Of a stretch of DNA of 64,000 bases, positions 61,603 to 64,000 are shown piece after piece. The first letter of the stretch is position 1. Each line of letters starts with the position of its first letter. The translations under genes were made by a program, and so were the position numbers. The notes below the pieces were generated by a model, which saw nothing but the letters and a program-made list of their open reading frames with translations, made no database searches and was not told where the DNA came from. The stretch spans positions 186,001-250,000 of the forward strand of contig NZ_JAAXPA010000007.1 of NCBI RefSeq assembly GCF_012396235.1. The letters run 5' to 3'. Source of the stretch: Rhodococcus opacus (GTDB lineage Bacteria > Actinomycetota > Actinomycetes > Mycobacteriales > Mycobacteriaceae).

Positions 61603-63125
61603 CGAGCCACGATGGACGACCCCTCGAGCAGATCCAGTCCCTTCACCGCGAGCAGCAGGCTTTGGCGAGTGGCGGCGTCGTCCAGGGATTTGCCCAGGAT
61701 CGCGGCGATGCGGTCGAGCCGGTTGTACAAGGTCCGGCGCTGGATGAAGAGTTTCTCCGCCGCTTCCGTCTTGCGGCCGTCGACGGCGAGGAAGGCGCGC
61801 AGTGTCGGCAACAGCGGGGTCGTGGACTGCGCATCCTTCGTGAGCAGTGGGCCGAGTTCGTCCTCGACGAAGCTGGCGAGCTCGGGACCCTGCGCCAACG
61901 TCACGAGCAGACGTTCGACGCCGAGGTCGTCGAAATGCAGCATCGGTGAGGCAGGCAGGGAGCGCGACACCGCGGCGGCACTCTTCGCCTGCGTGACCGC
62001 GACCTGCAGCATCGATGCGGGCACCGCGCGGCTCATGCCGCCGCCGTGCTCCATTTTCCCGAGCAGGCCCGTGAGCTCGGCGCGGGTTCGGCCGGACTCC
62101 GCCGCCACGGCCACGACGTAGTCGCCCATGTCGGCGCTGATCGCACCCGTGTCGATCTGACGGCCGGCCCGCGGACCGGACGACTCGTCGCGGGCATCCT
62201 TGTTCGCGATGACGACGACGATCGGCCCCGAACCGAGCTGATATCCGAGTCTTCCTGCCTGGTCGACGAATTCGGATCCGGAGAGATCCCCGATCAGCAG
62301 TCGCGTGATCAATGCCGTGCTCCGCTGATCGTCCCTCGCTTCCCGGCTGCGGTCGGTGAGCAACGAGATCGCGACGGCCGCGGCGGCACGCTCGGTCGCG
62401 AAGGCCGCGGTGGCCCGTTCGGTCGCGGGCCGGTCGGTGAAGACGTGAATCCAGCCCCACGGCTGACCGCGCATCAGGACCGGCCTGCGGACGCATCCGC
62501 TGTCGTCGCTGTGGAGGCCCCGCGCGTGCCGGTCCCAGCCCTCGATGCCGGCTTCCTCGTCGAATTCGCCGACGTACGCCATCACGCGATGCGCGATGTT
62601 CTCGAGCACCACCGTGCCGTCGGTGAGTTCGGCCAGCGTCTGCACGATCGAGAGGTAATCGGCGCCGTCCAGGAGGAGGTTCGAGAAAGTGGACTCGACT
62701 TCCCGTTCGTGGGTGAGCGCCTGCAGGCGCTTGCCGGTCAGGATCTCGTGTACCTGCGACGAGACGCCGGCGAACGACACCTCGCGGGCGAGGGCGATGA
62801 TCGGCAGGCCGCAGGCTTGCCCTTCGGCGACTACTGCATCCGGTACGCGGTCGAACATCCGTCCCGACTCCTCGATGACGAGCGCCGCGGCCCCGGCATG
62901 AGCGGCTGCGCGCACGAACGCCTGTTGAAGGGCGCCCGTGCTGCCCATTCCGAGCCCGGCGGTCAGGAGTAATTCTCCACCCCGGAGGAAGCGGGCGATA
63001 TCCGAGATCTCCGAGGAATGCACCCAGCGCACCTCACGGTCGAGGCTGCCCGATCCGGTCAGGACACGGGCTCCCGCGTCTTTCAGGAGATCGATGTCGA
63101 GAGCGTCGGCGACGGTGAAAACCAT
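61584..63125 (-). CDS. PucR-family transcriptional regulator
   Basis: A 513-residue regulator. The N-terminal PucR domain (VHSSEISDIARFLRGGELLLTAG) is followed by a GGDEF-like central region and a C-terminal PucR helix-turn-helix (AAEKLFIQRRTLYNRLDRIAAIL). Such proteins control purine, GABA and other catabolic genes as activators. ATG 63125 (MVFTVADAL) is preferred to an upstream extension. It is divergent from the histidinol-dehydrogenase-family gene at 63257 and probably regulates it and the MFS gene at 60057. Confidence 0.85.
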   Translation of the reverse strand: MVFTVADALDIDLLKDAGARVLTGSGSLDREVRWVHSSEISDIARFLRGGELLLTAGLGMGSTGALQQAFVRAAAHAGAAALVIEESGRMFDRVPDAVVAEGQACGLPIIALAREVSFAGVSSQVHEILTGKRLQALTHEREVESTFSNLLLDGADYLSIVQTLAELTDGTVVLENIAHRVMAYVGEFDEEAGIEGWDRHARGLHSDDSGCVRRPVLMRGQPWGWIHVFTDRPATERATAAFATERAAAAVAISLLTDRSREARDDQRSTALITRLLIGDLSGSEFVDQAGRLGYQLGSGPIVVVIANKDARDESSGPRAGRQIDTGAISADMGDYVVAVAAESGRTRAELTGLLGKMEHGGGMSRAVPASMLQVAVTQAKSAAAVSRSLPASPMLHFDDLGVERLLVTLAQGPELASFVEDELGPLLTKDAQSTTPLLPTLRAFLAVDGRKTEAAEKLFIQRRTLYNRLDRIAAILGKSLDDAATRQSLLLAVKGLDLLEGSSIVARRSGRP

Positions 63126-63256
63126 GCTCAATGGTACACAGAACGTGCATGAACCGACGCAATTAGTTCCCACAATGCAACTGTCGGAAACACGTGTGGC
63201 ACCGCGATGCTGAGTGACAACAGATCCAGCCCTCGCTCATCCGAAGGAAGCATCCC

Positions 63257-64000
63257 ATGTCATTCGTCCTTAAGGCCGCCGTCGGTGAACCAGCGCAGCG
63301 GGCGAGCAACCCCGCCGTGGTCGACACCGTCGCCGCCGTCATCGCCGACGTCCGCGCGAACGGCGACGACGCCGTCCGGAAGTACTCCGAGAAGTTCGAC
63401 GGCTGGTCCCCCGAATCGTTCCGGCTGGGCGAGGACCGGGTGGCGGAGATCGTGAAGTCCGTTCCCGAGACCGTCCTCGACGATCTGCGATTCGCGCAGC
63501 GCCAGATTCGGGACTTCGCCCAGGCGCAGCGGGACTCCATCCAGGACCTCGAGGTCGAGACCCTCCCGGGTGTGTTCCTCGGGCACCGGAACGTCCCGAT
63601 CGACGCGGCTGCCGCCTACGTACCCGGCGGGCGCTACCCGCTGACCGCGTCCGCGCACATGACGGTCCTCACCGCGAAGGTCGCGGGCGTCGAACGCGTC
63701 GCCGCGACGACGCCTCCGAATGCCGGGGAGCCGCCGCAGATCAGTGTCGCGGCGATGCACCTCGCCGGCGCCGACGAGATCTTCGTCCTCGGCGGCGTGC
63801 AGGCCGTCGCCGCACTCGCGCTGGGCACCGAGACCATCGACCCGGTGTCCATCCTCACCGGCCCCGGCAACGCCTACGTGGCCGAGGCGAAGCGCCAGCT
63901 GTTCGGGGAGGTCGGGATCGACCTCTTCGCCGGACCGACCGAAACGCTCATCGTCGCCGATCACCTGGCCGACCCGTTCACCATCGCCGTTGATCTGCTG
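63257..64000 (+). CDS. Histidinol-dehydrogenase-family protein, truncated by window end
   Basis: The first 248 codons of a HisD-family dehydrogenase, open at the right edge. [56 protein letters not shown] and [16 protein letters not shown] are family motifs. ATG 63257 follows AAGGAAG. Its place beside a PucR regulator and transporters, away from his genes, suggests a catabolic paralogue, for example one acting on a sulfonated or amino diol, rather than histidine synthesis. The C-terminal half is outside the window. Confidence 0.82.
   Translation, partial: MSFVLKAAVGEPAQRASNPAVVDTVAAVIADVRANGDDAVRKYSEKFDGWSPESFRLGEDRVAEIVKSVPETVLDDLRFAQRQIRDFAQAQRDSIQDLEVETLPGVFLGHRNVPIDAAAAYVPGGRYPLTASAHMTVLTAKVAGVERVAATTPPNAGEPPQISVAAMHLAGADEIFVLGGVQAVAALALGTETIDPVSILTGPGNAYVAEAKRQLFGEVGIDLFAGPTETLIVADHLADPFTIAVDLL

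Overview
The window is high-GC actinobacterial DNA. It reads as a Rhodococcus chromosome of the R. jostii / R. opacus type. The evidence is a HIP-stage cholesterol catabolic cluster in the mycolic-acid-actinobacterial gene order with a KstR2-type operator, a CYP142-type P450 with KstR-like sites, frequent GTG starts, and dense catabolic operons each with its own regulator. No rRNA, tRNA, CRISPR array, prophage or insertion sequence was seen. No gene-free stretch exceeds about 250 bases.

Region 1 (1-14.7 kb) is steroid and lipid metabolism. Divergent operons ipdF-fadE30 (minus) and fadD3-crotonase-fadE31-fadE32-fadE33 (plus) share a KstR2 operator at 2086-2099, and a nearly identical 54-nt terminator element lies at both outer ends. 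Next come a frameshifted Cof-type HAD phosphatase, an aldo/keto reductase, a CYP142-like P450, an SDR plus acetoacetate-decarboxylase-like pair, and a Tat-exported neutral ceramidase.

Region 2 (14.7-26.1 kb) holds a membrane/ACT-domain protein, an exported YVTN beta-propeller, and a divergent MFS exporter/MarR pair. It also holds a GntR-governed cluster: two paralogous Asp/Glu-racemase-superfamily proteins, the GntR regulator and an ectoine-hydroxylase-like dioxygenase on the minus strand, facing a D-2-hydroxyacid dehydrogenase and an amidase. A MviN-type pseudokinase without MviN and a DUF202 protein close the region.

Region 3 (26.1-52.3 kb) looks like one large regulon. Seven 10-bp sites close to TTGTCGACAA lie in front of: (a) a long minus-strand operon (RbsD-like protein, alpha/beta hydrolase, DUF1937, GH13 enzyme, membrane protein, sulfatase, HAD phosphatase, formylglycine-generating enzyme); (b) an SDR; (c) a GMC oxidoreductase with a small subunit; (d) a FadR-type GntR gene coupled to a cNMP/CBS/DUF294 protein and an exonuclease; (e) an amino-acid permease, aldehyde dehydrogenase, small unknown protein, FGGY kinase and two flavoproteins; (f) an MFS symporter; (g) a DapA-family protein followed by a proline-racemase-family protein. 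Parts of the set resemble hydroxyproline degradation and parts resemble polyol-phosphate oxidation. The inducer and substrate are unknown.

Region 4 (52.3-64 kb) contains an LLM flavoenzyme, then a LacI-family regulon (ThuA-like protein, ThDP enzyme, second GMC oxidoreductase, and a frameshifted MFS gene with a matching operator). A further MFS transporter, a PucR-family regulator and a histidinol-dehydrogenase-family gene that runs off the right edge follow. Convergent gene ends across the window carry recurring palindromic terminator families.
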